Part shown: in pieces, positions 1 through 5,967 of the stretch
Layout: each line of letters begins with the position of its first letter
Numbering within the stretch: position 1 is the first letter of the stretch
Translations under genes and position numbers: made by a program
Source: CSBr16-57R1 sp041163265
Lineage (GTDB): Bacteria; Actinomycetota; Nitriliruptoria; Nitriliruptorales; Nitriliruptoraceae
Direction of reading: 5' to 3'
Assembly (NCBI GenBank): GCA_041163265.1
Contig: JBEARL010000033.1
Coordinates: 1-13,768, forward strand
Length of the DNA stretch: 13,768 nt
The notes under the pieces: model-generated
The model's database searches: none
The model's input: the letters and a program-made list of their open reading frames with translations, nothing else
Told to the model about the DNA's origin: nothing

Positions 1-2
1 CC

Positions 3-809
3 CACGGCGCCGCGCGACCGCCCGCGTCGGGACGCCCGCCCGGCGCCCCGGCCGCCGGGCGCGGCGCCGACGCACCGGTCGGGACGGGGCTCGCCGCGGC
101 GGCCATCGCGATCTACTTCGTCGGGCAGCTGGTGGTCGGACTGCTGGCGGGCGGGCTCCTCGCCGGGAGCGGCGTGACCGACGCGGCGGGCGTCGACCCG
201 GTGGTCCTGCTCGCCGCCGCGGTCGCCGGGCAGGTCGCCGGGCTCGGCGCGGCCCTGCTGCTGCTCCGGTCCCGCGGTGCGCGGCTGGCCGCGGTCATCG
301 GGCCGGTGCGGCCGGTGCTGCGGCGGCTCGGCGCCGGTCTGGCCCTCGGTGCGGGGACGATGGTCGGGTCGGCCCTCGTGGTCGCGCTGCTGGTCCGGGC
401 CGCGGGCAGCGACGCGACCCCGGAGCAGCTCATCCTCGACGAGGCGCTGGCCGGGGGCGCGCGCACGGCGCTGGCGCTCGTCGCCGCCGCGCTGCTGGCG
501 CCCGTCGCCGAGGAGCTGCTGTTCCGCGGGCTCCTCTACCGCGCGCTGCGCCGCCGCCGGAGCGTCGCCGTCGCCGCGGCGATCTCGGCCGTCGCGTTCT
601 CGGTCGTCCACCTCGACGTCGCCGCCACCCAGCCGCTGGCCCTGGTCGGGCTGGCGCTCGTCGGCGTCGTCCTCGCCCTCGCCTACGAGCGCAGCGGAAG
701 CCTGCTCGTGCCGGTCGCGGCGCACGCGGGGTACAACGGCACCGCCCTCGCCGTCGCGATCGTCGCGCAGCGCACCGGCGTGATGGACCTCGTGGGCGCG
801 CTGCCGTGA
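3..809 (+). CDS. CPBP family intramembrane metalloprotease, 5' truncated by window
   Basis: This is a membrane-embedded protease of the CPBP/Abi (CAAX-protease-like) family, which cleaves within the membrane. All three family motifs are present: EELLFRG (Glu-Glu at 510-515), FSVVH (His at 609-611) and HAGYN (His at 723-725, Asn at 735-737), which supply the usual Glu and His active-site residues. Several hydrophobic Ala/Leu/Val segments surround them. The frame stays open to base 3, and the first GTG inside the window (132) would cut a hydrophobic helix that begins about base 87, so the true start lies upstream. The part before that helix is Pro/Gly/Ala-rich and probably a disordered cytoplasmic tail. 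The stop overlaps the next gene by 4 nt, implying translational coupling. The substrate is unknown; in actinobacteria such proteins are rarely characterised. Confidence 0.88.
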   Translation, partial: HGAARPPASGRPPGAPAAGRGADAPVGTGLAAAAIAIYFVGQLVVGLLAGGLLAGSGVTDAAGVDPVVLLAAAVAGQVAGLGAALLLLRSRGARLAAVIGPVRPVLRRLGAGLALGAGTMVGSALVVALLVRAAGSDATPEQLILDEALAGGARTALALVAAALLAPVAEELLFRGLLYRALRRRRSVAVAAAISAVAFSVVHLDVAATQPLALVGLALVGVVLALAYERSGSLLVPVAAHAGYNGTALAVAIVAQRTGVMDLVGALP

Positions 810-1063
810 GGGGACCGGTGCCGCCGGAGCGACCCTCCGGTCCGGCCGCGTGGGAGGGCGGACCGCCGGCGCTGCCGGGCATGGAGGCCCATCTCGTCCC
901 GGCCTTCCGGGCCCGCGGCCCGTACGTCTGCCCCGACTGCGCGGGCGCGGTCGCGGTCGGCACCGGTCACGTGGTCGCATGGCCCGTGGGGCGCGCCGAC
1001 GAGCGCCGGCACTGGCACCGCCACTGCTGGCGCCTCGCAGCGCGGCGGGGTCGCCTCGGCTGA
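806..1063 (+). CDS. Small CxxC / HxxxC conserved actinobacterial protein, probable zinc binder
   Basis: An 85-residue protein of unknown function. Its core carries a CPDC pair (codons about 932-943), then HVVAWP, then a His-rich RRHWHRHCW segment near 1004-1030. The Cys pair and the later His/Cys residues could together bind one zinc ion. Similar short proteins ending in an RRHWH..CW block are recalled from actinobacterial genomes, usually annotated as hypothetical. The GTG start at 806 overlaps the protease stop (GTGA), which suggests coupled translation. An in-frame ATG at 881 would leave a 60-residue protein with the whole conserved core, and is a credible alternative because the first 25 residues are low-complexity Pro/Gly/Ala. 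The tie to the membrane protease is positional only. Confidence 0.7.
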   Translation: MRGPVPPERPSGPAAWEGGPPALPGMEAHLVPAFRARGPYVCPDCAGAVAVGTGHVVAWPVGRADERRHWHRHCWRLAARRGRLG

Positions 1064-1095
1064 GCGCGACGCCCCGGTCCGGATGGCGGCGGGCC

Positions 1096-1121
1096 GTGGC
1101 GGGCGGTGGCGGGCGGTGGCG
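1096..1121 (+). repeat. Tandem 10-bp direct repeat gtggcgggcg, 2.6 copies
   Basis: The unit gtggcgggcg occurs at 1096-1105 and 1106-1115, with a partial third copy at 1116-1121. It lies directly upstream of the TAGGGT hexamer at 1126 and covers the position a -35 element would take. It may be an operator-like repeat or simple GC-rich slippage. Confidence 0.55.
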
Positions 1122-1125
1122 CGGC

Positions 1126-1131
1126 TAGGGT
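1126..1131 (+). promoter_or_regulatory. Putative -10 element TAGGGT for the cyclophilin gene
   Basis: TAGGGT fits the actinobacterial TAnnnT -10 pattern and lies in the non-coding gap, 42 nt before the GTG start at 1174. No recognisable -35 box is present. TA steps are scarce in this GC-rich sequence, which adds some weight. Confidence 0.4.
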
Positions 1132-1173
1132 CGGCCGTCCCCTTCCCGTCCGGACCCGACCGCAGGAGCCGCC

Positions 1174-1695
1174 GTGGCGAAGCAGTGGAGCAGCGCCCCC
1201 CCGTTCAGCATCGACGCCGCGAACGGCTACCGCGCGGTCATCCGAACGAACCAGGGCGACATCACCGTCGAACTGCTCGCGGACCGCGCGCCGTCGACCG
1301 TGAACAACTTCGTGTTCCTCGCCCGCGAGGGCTTCTACGACGGGGTGATCTTCCACCGCGTCATCGAGAGGTTCATGATCCAGGGCGGCGACCCGACCGG
1401 GACCGGCACCGGAGGTCCCGGCTACCGCTTCCGCGACGAGCTCGACGCCGCACAGCAGCTGGGGTACCGCCGGGGCACGCTCGCGATGGCGAACGCCGGC
1501 CCGAACACCAACGGCTCGCAGTTCTTCATCGTCCACGCGGACGCGCAGCTGCCGCCGGCCTACTCGGTGTTCGGCCGGACCGTCGAGGGCCTCGACGTCG
1601 TCGACGCGATCGCGACGACGCGGACCGACGCGCGCGACCGTCCGTACGAGGACATGGTCATCAGCACCGTCGAGATCGTGGAGACGCCGGCCTGA
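1174..1695 (+). CDS. Cyclophilin-type peptidyl-prolyl cis-trans isomerase
   Basis: A 173-residue cytoplasmic cyclophilin that catalyses cis-trans isomerisation of peptide bonds before proline and assists folding. No signal peptide is seen. The catalytic segment reads FHRVIERFMIQGGD (Arg62, Phe67, Gln70, equivalent to Arg55, Phe60 and Gln63 of human CypA), followed by a Gly/Thr loop and ANAGPNTNGSQFFI at 106-119. The residue matching CypA Trp121 is Gln125 (QLPPAYSVFG), so weak cyclosporin binding is expected. The length is usual for a single-domain enzyme. The GTG start is supported by AGGAG at 1164-1168, 5 nt upstream. The gene has its own candidate promoter at 1126 and ends in a hairpin shared with the convergent gene at 1712. 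Confidence 0.95.
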   Translation: MAKQWSSAPPFSIDAANGYRAVIRTNQGDITVELLADRAPSTVNNFVFLAREGFYDGVIFHRVIERFMIQGGDPTGTGTGGPGYRFRDELDAAQQLGYRRGTLAMANAGPNTNGSQFFIVHADAQLPPAYSVFGRTVEGLDVVDAIATTRTDARDRPYEDMVISTVEIVETPA

Positions 1696-1714
1696 GGCCG
1701 GCTCGGGGGCCTCA
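1693..1714. terminator. Hairpin spanning both convergent stop codons
   Basis: TGAGGCC at 1693-1699 pairs perfectly with GGCCTCA at 1708-1714 around an 8-nt loop. The left arm starts with the cyclophilin TGA and the right arm ends with the TGA of the opposing gene, so one 7-bp stem could serve both directions. There is no T-run, so intrinsic termination is uncertain. Confidence 0.45.
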
Positions 1715-2200
1715 CCCCGACCGCTCGGTCGGCGGCGGGGGCGGCCCGTCCTCCTCGCCCGGCCAGGGCGGCAGGTCGCCGAGGTCCACCGGGTCCGATC
1801 GCACGCCGCGGTCGTAGTCGCGCACGCGCCGCGGGTACCCGACGCGGCGGGCGTCGTAGAGCGGCAGTCCGAGGCGCCCGCAGAGCGTCCGGACGCTGGC
1901 CTCGTCAGGGACCGGCCGGCGGAGGTACTCGCCGTCGCCCGCGACCAGCAGCACGCTCAGCCCGTACAGGTTCGTCCGTGGCTCGAGGTAGGCCTCGACG
2001 CCGCGCCGGCTCCGGGCGAACGCCTCGAGCTCGTCGAGCGCCGGGTCGGGTCCGCCGCGCCGTCCCCCGGTCCGGCCCGCGCCCGTGCCGCCCCGCCCGC
2101 CGCCCCGCGTCGACCGGCCACCACCGGCGGCGGGGTGCGGCGCCCTCCCGCCCCCGGACTCGCCCCGGAGCCATGCGCGCAGTCGGTCGCCCAGCCCCAT
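1712..2200 (-). CDS. Conserved actinobacterial protein of unknown function
   Basis: A 162-residue protein. Residues 1-50 are Gly/Arg-rich and probably disordered. From about 51 to 140 there is a compact conserved block: ELEAFARSRRGVEAYLEPRT, a short hydrophobic strand (LSVLLVAGDG), RRPVP, then LGLPLYDARRVGYPRRVRDYDRG. A similar block (an acidic helix, VE.YLEPRT, a VGYP..RDY end) is recalled from many actinobacterial hypothetical proteins. No catalytic motif, membrane helix or signal peptide is seen. The ATG lies 2 nt beyond the stop of the epimerase gene, so the two are almost surely cotranscribed. That position hints at a housekeeping role near methylmalonyl-CoA metabolism but does not show one. 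The tail is Pro/Gly-rich. Confidence 0.8.
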   Translation of the reverse strand: MGLGDRLRAWLRGESGGGRAPHPAAGGGRSTRGGGRGGTGAGRTGGRRGGPDPALDELEAFARSRRGVEAYLEPRTNLYGLSVLLVAGDGEYLRRPVPDEASVRTLCGRLGLPLYDARRVGYPRRVRDYDRGVRSDPVDLGDLPPWPGEEDGPPPPPTERSG

Positions 2201-2202
2201 CG

Positions 2203-2616
2203 TCAGGCGCCGCCGTGGTCCTCGACCAGCTCGACGAGGACGCCGCCGGTGCCGCGGGGGTGGACGAACGCCACCGTGTGCCCGCCGCCCCCGGGGCGCG
2301 GGCGCTCGTCGATCAGCTCGACGCCCTCGGCCCTGAGGTGGTCGAGCGCCGCGTCGACCGAGCGGACCCCGAACCCGAGGTGGTGCAGGCCGGGGCCGCG
2401 CCGCGCGAGGAAGCGGTCGACCGGCGAGTCGGGCCGGGTGGACGCGATCAGCTGGATCCGGACGCCGCCGACGTCGAGCATCGCCTCCTCGACGCCGTCG
2501 GACTCGACGCGCTCGCGCGACGACGACCGCAGCCCGAACGCCCGCTCGAACAGCGCCAGCGCCTCGTCGAGGTCCTCGACCGCGATCGCGATCTGGTCGA
2601 CCCGCGTCACGTCCAC
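2203..2616 (-). CDS. mce: Methylmalonyl-CoA epimerase (VOC/glyoxalase fold)
   Basis: A 137-residue vicinal-oxygen-chelate protein, best read as methylmalonyl-CoA epimerase, which interconverts the 2S and 2R forms so that B12-dependent mutase can use propionyl-CoA carbon. It shows the family's paired halves: VDQIAIAVEDLDEAL at the start, RIQLIAS (Gln55), GLHHLGFGV (His78/His79) and GGVLVELVED (Glu129). These match three of the four metal ligands. The first ligand, normally His in a DHIAIAV-type strand, is Gln8 here. The GTG at 2616 was chosen because CCTCC at 2624-2628 (GGAGG on this strand) sits 7 nt before it; the frame extends further upstream but would then be antisense to meaB. Divergence from meaB supports the assignment. 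A generic glyoxalase-family lyase is the alternative. Confidence 0.85.
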   Translation of the reverse strand: MDVTRVDQIAIAVEDLDEALALFERAFGLRSSSRERVESDGVEEAMLDVGGVRIQLIASTRPDSPVDRFLARRGPGLHHLGFGVRSVDAALDHLRAEGVELIDERPRPGGGGHTVAFVHPRGTGGVLVELVEDHGGA

Positions 2617-2623
2617 GCCGTCG

Positions 2624-2628
2624 CCTCC
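2624..2628 (-). promoter_or_regulatory. Ribosome binding site GGAGG deciding the epimerase start
   Basis: On the minus strand this reads GGAGG, 7 nt before the GTG at 2616. It fixes the short 137-residue product rather than the 269-residue frame that runs back across meaB. Confidence 0.7.
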
Positions 2629-2644
2629 GTCGGATGCACGGGGG

Positions 2645-2650
2645 ACGCTA
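2645..2650 (-). promoter_or_regulatory. Putative -10 element TAGCGT for the epimerase operon
   Basis: The minus strand reads TAGCGT, 28 nt upstream of the GTG at 2616. It faces away from the matching plus-strand hexamer at 2670. No clear -35 box is visible. Confidence 0.45.
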
Positions 2651-2669
2651 CCGGCGGGGTCGCGCCACC

Positions 2670-2675
2670 TACGCT
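2670..2675 (+). promoter_or_regulatory. Putative -10 element TACGCT for meaB
   Basis: TACGCT lies 29 nt upstream of the meaB GTG at 2705 and 19 nt from the opposing hexamer at 2645-2650, so the two promoters would overlap back to back. Confidence 0.45.
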
Positions 2676-2704
2676 CCGTCGGACGCGGACGGAGGTCGGA
2701 CGAC

Positions 2705-3688
2705 GTGGCGGACGACGTCGGCGCCCTCTGCGAGCGCCTGCTCGCCGGGGACCGCCGCGCGCTGGCGCGGCTGCTGACGCTCGTCGAGGACGGTCCGCCG
2801 GACGTCCACCGGCGCATCGTCGCGCGGCTGCATCCGCACCGGCGCGGCGCCCGCCTGATCGGCGTGACGGGGCCGCCGGGCGTCGGGAAGTCCAGCCTGA
2901 CCAACGCCCTCGTCGGACGGCTGCGCGGCCTCGGACGTCGCGTCGCCGTGCTCGCCGTCGACCCGTCGTCGCCGCTGACCGGCGGTGCGCTGCTCGGCGA
3001 CCGCATCCGCATGCAGGAGCACCACGCGGACCCGGACGTCTTCGTCCGGTCGATGGCCGCCCGGGGTCATCTCGGCGGACTCGCCGCGGCCGCGCCCGAG
3101 GCGGCGCTGGTCCTCGACGCCGCCGGCTTCGACGACGTCCTGATCGAGACGGTCGGCGTCGGACAGTCCGAGGTCGACGTGATGGGCGTCGCCGACGCGG
3201 TGGCCGTCGTGCTGGCGCCCGGCCTCGGGGACTCGGTCCAGGCCGCGAAGGCAGGCGTGCTCGAGATCGCCGACGTCCTCGTCGTGAACAAGGCCGACCA
3301 GCCCGGCGCCGGTCGCCTCGAGTCCGAGCTGCTCACGATGCTCGAGGTCGGGCACGCGACGCACCCCGACCGGTCGCTCGACGACGCACCGGCCGTGCTG
3401 CGGACCGTGGCCGTCCGGGGCGAGGGGGTCGACGCGCTGCTCGACGCGCTCGTGGCCCGCGCCGCCGCGGACGCGTCGGGGGACCGGCCGCTGCGCCGCG
3501 CCCGGCGCTGGGTCGCCGAACTGGCGCTCGGTCGTCTCCGCCGCGATCTGGCCGACCCGGACGCACCGATCGGTGCGCGGCTGGACGAGCTGGGCGCCGA
3601 GGTCGCGGCCGGGCGGCTCGACCCCGCGGGGGCGGCGGAGCGCCTGCTGGCCGGCGGCGACGGCGTCGCCGGATCCGGTCGCGCCTGA
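2705..3688 (+). CDS. meaB: MeaB family GTPase, methylmalonyl-CoA mutase chaperone
   Basis: A 327-residue G3E-type GTPase (MeaB/ArgK/MMAA). It gates cofactor delivery and protects B12-dependent methylmalonyl-CoA mutase from inactivation. The family's motifs appear in order: Walker A GPPGVGKS at residues 56-63, the DPSSPLTGGALLGDRIRM block about residues 83-100, the switch segment ETVGVGQSE, and NKAD for guanine recognition (near 3287). The length matches the family. The GTG at 2705 was chosen for GGAGGT at 2691-2696, 8 nt upstream; the open frame continues to 2135 but there it is antisense to mce. The C-terminal helices (RLRRDL, LDPAGAAERLLAG) match the dimerisation arm of the family. The mutase subunits are not in the window. 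Older annotations call this family ArgK, an arginine-transport kinase, which is misleading. Confidence 0.95.
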   Translation: MADDVGALCERLLAGDRRALARLLTLVEDGPPDVHRRIVARLHPHRRGARLIGVTGPPGVGKSSLTNALVGRLRGLGRRVAVLAVDPSSPLTGGALLGDRIRMQEHHADPDVFVRSMAARGHLGGLAAAAPEAALVLDAAGFDDVLIETVGVGQSEVDVMGVADAVAVVLAPGLGDSVQAAKAGVLEIADVLVVNKADQPGAGRLESELLTMLEVGHATHPDRSLDDAPAVLRTVAVRGEGVDALLDALVARAAADASGDRPLRRARRWVAELALGRLRRDLADPDAPIGARLDELGAEVAAGRLDPAGAAERLLAGGDGVAGSGRA

Positions 3689-3692
3689 GCGG

Positions 3693-4346
3693 TCAGCCGG
3701 CCGGCGGCACCAGCTGCGGTCCGGACCCCGTGTCGGGACGCGTCGTCAGGTCGTAGGTCGGCAGCTGTCCGATCTCGACGTCGCCGAACAGCTCGGGCGC
3801 CTCCTCGACGACCGGCTCCGGGGCGACCGGCGCGTCGTCGAGCGCCGACGGACCGTCGAGGGTCGAGGCGACGATGCTCGCGAGCACCTCGCGCTCGTCG
3901 CCGGAGGACAGCGCCAGCCAGGTCCCGCCGGCGCCCGCCACCGCGAGCAGCACGGCCCCGACCGCGAGGGCCGCCCAGCGCGGCGGGCGGGGGAGGGGTC
4001 GCCGGCCGGAGGGCCAGGTCCGGACGGTGGCGGTCCAGGCCCGGTCGAACCAGTCGGAGGGGAGCAGCGGCTCGACGTCGGCCGTCCGCGGCGCGCGGGT
4101 CGCGACGCCGGCCGTCGCCTCCTCGAGCAGCGCCGGCAGCTCGGCCGGCTCGCGCAGGCGGCCGCCGCGCAGGGCCCGGACCGCGGCCGTCATCGCCACG
4201 CCGGCGGCGCGTTCGGGGTCGGCGGTGCGGAGCACGGCGCGCTGCAGCGCACCGCGGTGCCGGTGGAGCAGCGACCCGAGGGCCGCCGCCGAGCCCTCGC
4301 GCGCGAGGTCCAGCAGCTCCGCGTCGCCGTGCCGCCGAGCGACCAC
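3693..4346 (-). CDS. Membrane protein with sigma-factor region 2-like N-terminus
   Basis: A 217-residue protein I cannot assign to a named family. Residues 8-80 (DAELLDLAREGS, then SLLHRHRGALQRAVLRTADPE) follow the pattern of ECF sigma-factor region 2, which usually reads DxxLLxxAreGDxxAfxxLyxrHrxxvyrlaxrxtgDpe. The part that should form the -10-binding helix is weak (AAGVAMTAAVRALRGGR), and no region 4 DNA-binding helix-turn-helix follows. Instead there is a basic Pro-rich linker, one membrane helix at about 124-146 (AALAVGAVLLAVAGAGG), and an acidic Pro-rich tail of 70 residues that should lie outside the cell. The GTG start has GGAGGT at 4351-4356. The stop is 4 nt from the convergent meaB stop. 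It could be an anti-sigma-like or sensor protein derived from a sigma factor; the homology call is by eye. Confidence 0.7.
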   Translation of the reverse strand: MVARRHGDAELLDLAREGSAAALGSLLHRHRGALQRAVLRTADPERAAGVAMTAAVRALRGGRLREPAELPALLEEATAGVATRAPRTADVEPLLPSDWFDRAWTATVRTWPSGRRPLPRPPRWAALAVGAVLLAVAGAGGTWLALSSGDEREVLASIVASTLDGPSALDDAPVAPEPVVEEAPELFGDVEIGQLPTYDLTTRPDTGSGPQLVPPAG

Positions 4347-4392
4347 CGGGACCTCCGCCGCCCGGCCCCGCGCGGGGGCCCCGACCGCGGCG

Positions 4393-4398
4393 AGGCTA
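4393..4398 (-). promoter_or_regulatory. Putative -10 element TAGCCT for the sigma-like gene
   Basis: The minus strand reads TAGCCT, 46 nt upstream of the GTG at 4346. It is only 10 nt from the opposing hexamer at 4409, so the two promoters would compete for polymerase. Confidence 0.45.
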
Positions 4399-4408
4399 CC
4401 GACGCTCG

Positions 4409-4414
4409 TACCCT
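4409..4414 (+). promoter_or_regulatory. Putative -10 element TACCCT for the NmrA-like/HAD operon
   Basis: TACCCT lies 48 nt upstream of the GTG at 4463 in the divergent gap. No -35 consensus is apparent. Confidence 0.4.
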
Positions 4415-4462
4415 CGGCGGCCGGCGAGGGGCCGGCGGCCCGCCGCCGGTGGAGGGAGCAGC

Positions 4463-5236
4463 GTGCCGGTCCTCGTGAACGCCGCCCATCGGCCGGTCGC
4501 GCGCCTGCTCGTGGCGCGGCTGCGCGAGGAGGGCGGTCAGGTCCGTGCGCTCGCCCGCACCGGCGTCGCCGAGCTCCGCGCGGCCGGGGTGTTCACCGCC
4601 GTCGGCGATCCCGACGACGAGGGGCTCCTCGAGGCGGCATGCACCGGGGTGCACACGCTCGTCCATCTCAGCGGCGGCCTCGGCGGCGACCCCGCGGCCG
4701 TCCGTGCCGAGGGGCTGGCGGTCGCCGCGGCCGCTGAGGGGGCGGGGGTCCGCCGCGTCCTCCTCGTGACGCTGGTGGGTGCGGATCCGGGGTCGCCGGA
4801 CCCGCTGCGCCGGGCCCATGCCGAGGTCGCGGCCGCGGTCGCGGCGGCCGACGTGCCGAGCGTCGAGGTCCGCGTCGGCCTCGTCGACACGGCGCCGGTC
4901 CGCGCGCTGCTGCGCGCGGTCGGAGCGCCGGCCGAGCTGCGCGAGCGGCCGGTCGCACCCGTCGCGGCGCGTGACCTCGTCGAGGTGCTCGTCGAGCTCG
5001 ACGCGGCGCGCAGCAGGGCCACCGACGGGCACCTCGTGATCGCGGCGGGGGGGTCGGGGGCGACCCTCGGCGACCTCCTCGAGGACGGCGGGGGTCGACG
5101 CGGCGCCCGCCTCCCGTCGCCTGCCGTGCGCGACGCGCTGCTCGCGACGCTGGCCGGACCGTGGTTCGAGGCGGACCCGGCCGTGCCCTCGGCCTGGGAG
5201 CTGCTCGGCGTCGGATCCGCGCGCGGCGCGACGTGA
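4463..5236 (+). CDS. NmrA-like / atypical SDR family protein with lost glycine motif
   Basis: A 257-residue protein with the layout of NmrA-like NAD(P)-binding proteins (atypical short-chain dehydrogenases): an opening strand and helix, AGVFTAVGDPDD at the second strand, GVHTLVHLSGG, GVRRVLLVTLVGAD at the fourth strand, then PVAPVAARDLVEVLVELD, the RPVAVEDVA-type block of the family. The N-terminal glycine motif that binds the cofactor phosphate, usually TGATGxxG, reads VNAAHRPVARLL here and has no glycine. The Tyr-x-x-x-Lys catalytic pair is also missing (RAHAEVAAAV in its place), as is common in NmrA relatives. It may be a cofactor-free regulator or sensor. The GTG start has GGAGGGAG at 4451-4458. 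The stop overlaps the HAD gene start (GTGA), so they form an operon. Confidence 0.75.
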   Translation: MPVLVNAAHRPVARLLVARLREEGGQVRALARTGVAELRAAGVFTAVGDPDDEGLLEAACTGVHTLVHLSGGLGGDPAAVRAEGLAVAAAAEGAGVRRVLLVTLVGADPGSPDPLRRAHAEVAAAVAAADVPSVEVRVGLVDTAPVRALLRAVGAPAELRERPVAPVAARDLVEVLVELDAARSRATDGHLVIAAGGSGATLGDLLEDGGGRRGARLPSPAVRDALLATLAGPWFEADPAVPSAWELLGVGSARGAT

Positions 5237-5961
5237 GCCGGCCCGCGCTGCTCTGCTTCGACCTCGACGGCTGCCTCGTGCGGTCCGACGAGGCGATCGC
5301 CGACGCGCTGAACCACGCGCTGGCCGCGGTCGGTGCGCGGTCCCGCACCGCCGCCGAGCTGCGCTCCTCGATCGGGCCACCGCTCGTCGAGAACCTGACC
5401 CGGCTGCTCGGCGAGGACGGCGTCGACGTCGCGGCCGGCGACGGCCCCGAACTGCTCGCGCGGGGCGTGACGGTCTACCGCGCCCGGTACGCCGAGGTCG
5501 GGTTCGCGCTGACCGAGCCGTACCCCGGCATCGCCGCGGCGCTCGAGGGGCTCGACGCCTCGGGCGTGCCGCGCGTGGTCGTGACCGCCAAGCCGACCGA
5601 GGTCGCGGCCGCGCTCGTCGCCCGGGTGGGCCTCGCCGAGCACTTCGCCGCCGTGCACGGCACCCCCGGCGGCGTCGCGGTCGAGGAGAAGCGCGTGACG
5701 CTGGCCGCCGTGCTGCGCGCCCGCGGCGTCGACCCCGCCGCCGCCGTGATGATCGGGGACCGCGAGCACGACGTCCGCGCGGGCCGCGCCTGCGGCACGG
5801 CCACCGTGGGCGTCCTCTGGGGCGCCGGCTCGGAGGCCGAGCTGACGGCGGCCGGCGCGGGGGTGCTCGTCGCGACCCCGCCCGAGCTGCCCGGGGCGCT
5901 GGCGGAGATTCCGCCGCTCCGGGACCCACGGCGCGCCGGCGGGGATGGCGACCGCTCCTAG
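5233..5961 (+). CDS. HAD-superfamily phosphatase, phosphoglycolate phosphatase-like
   Basis: A 242-residue haloacid dehalogenase-type hydrolase. All four motifs are intact: FDLDG (nucleophile Asp10, acid/base Asp12), VVTAK (Thr118), EEKR (Lys153) and MIGDREHD (Asp176, Asp180), so it should be an active Mg2+-dependent phosphatase. A helical cap lies between motifs I and II (about 15-95), as in the Gph/PgmB subfamily. Phosphoglycolate or another small phosphate ester is the likely substrate, but the sequence does not decide. The GTG at 5233 overlaps the upstream stop by 4 nt. The final 17 residues (PPLRDPRRAGGDGDRS) fall after the normal family end and may come from the downstream transhydrogenase relic, which continues in the same frame after the TAG. 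Confidence 0.88.
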   Translation: MSRPALLCFDLDGCLVRSDEAIADALNHALAAVGARSRTAAELRSSIGPPLVENLTRLLGEDGVDVAAGDGPELLARGVTVYRARYAEVGFALTEPYPGIAAALEGLDASGVPRVVVTAKPTEVAAALVARVGLAEHFAAVHGTPGGVAVEEKRVTLAAVLRARGVDPAAAVMIGDREHDVRAGRACGTATVGVLWGAGSEAELTAAGAGVLVATPPELPGALAEIPPLRDPRRAGGDGDRS

Positions 5962-5967
5962 CTGCCT

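Noticed and set aside
2617..3012. N-terminal extension of the epimerase frame to 3012
   Set aside because: The added 132 residues are low-complexity and antisense to meaB; the GGAGG and GTG at 2616 give a normal-length epimerase.
3696..3705. Palindrome gccggccggc near the meaB/sigma-like convergent ends
   Set aside because: It lies inside the last codons of the minus-strand gene, has no loop and no T-run, and such short GC palindromes are common here.
1978..3756. A 592-codon plus-strand frame across mce and meaB
   Set aside because: Arg-rich translation in a different frame from meaB; meaB itself has all GTPase motifs and a good ribosome site.
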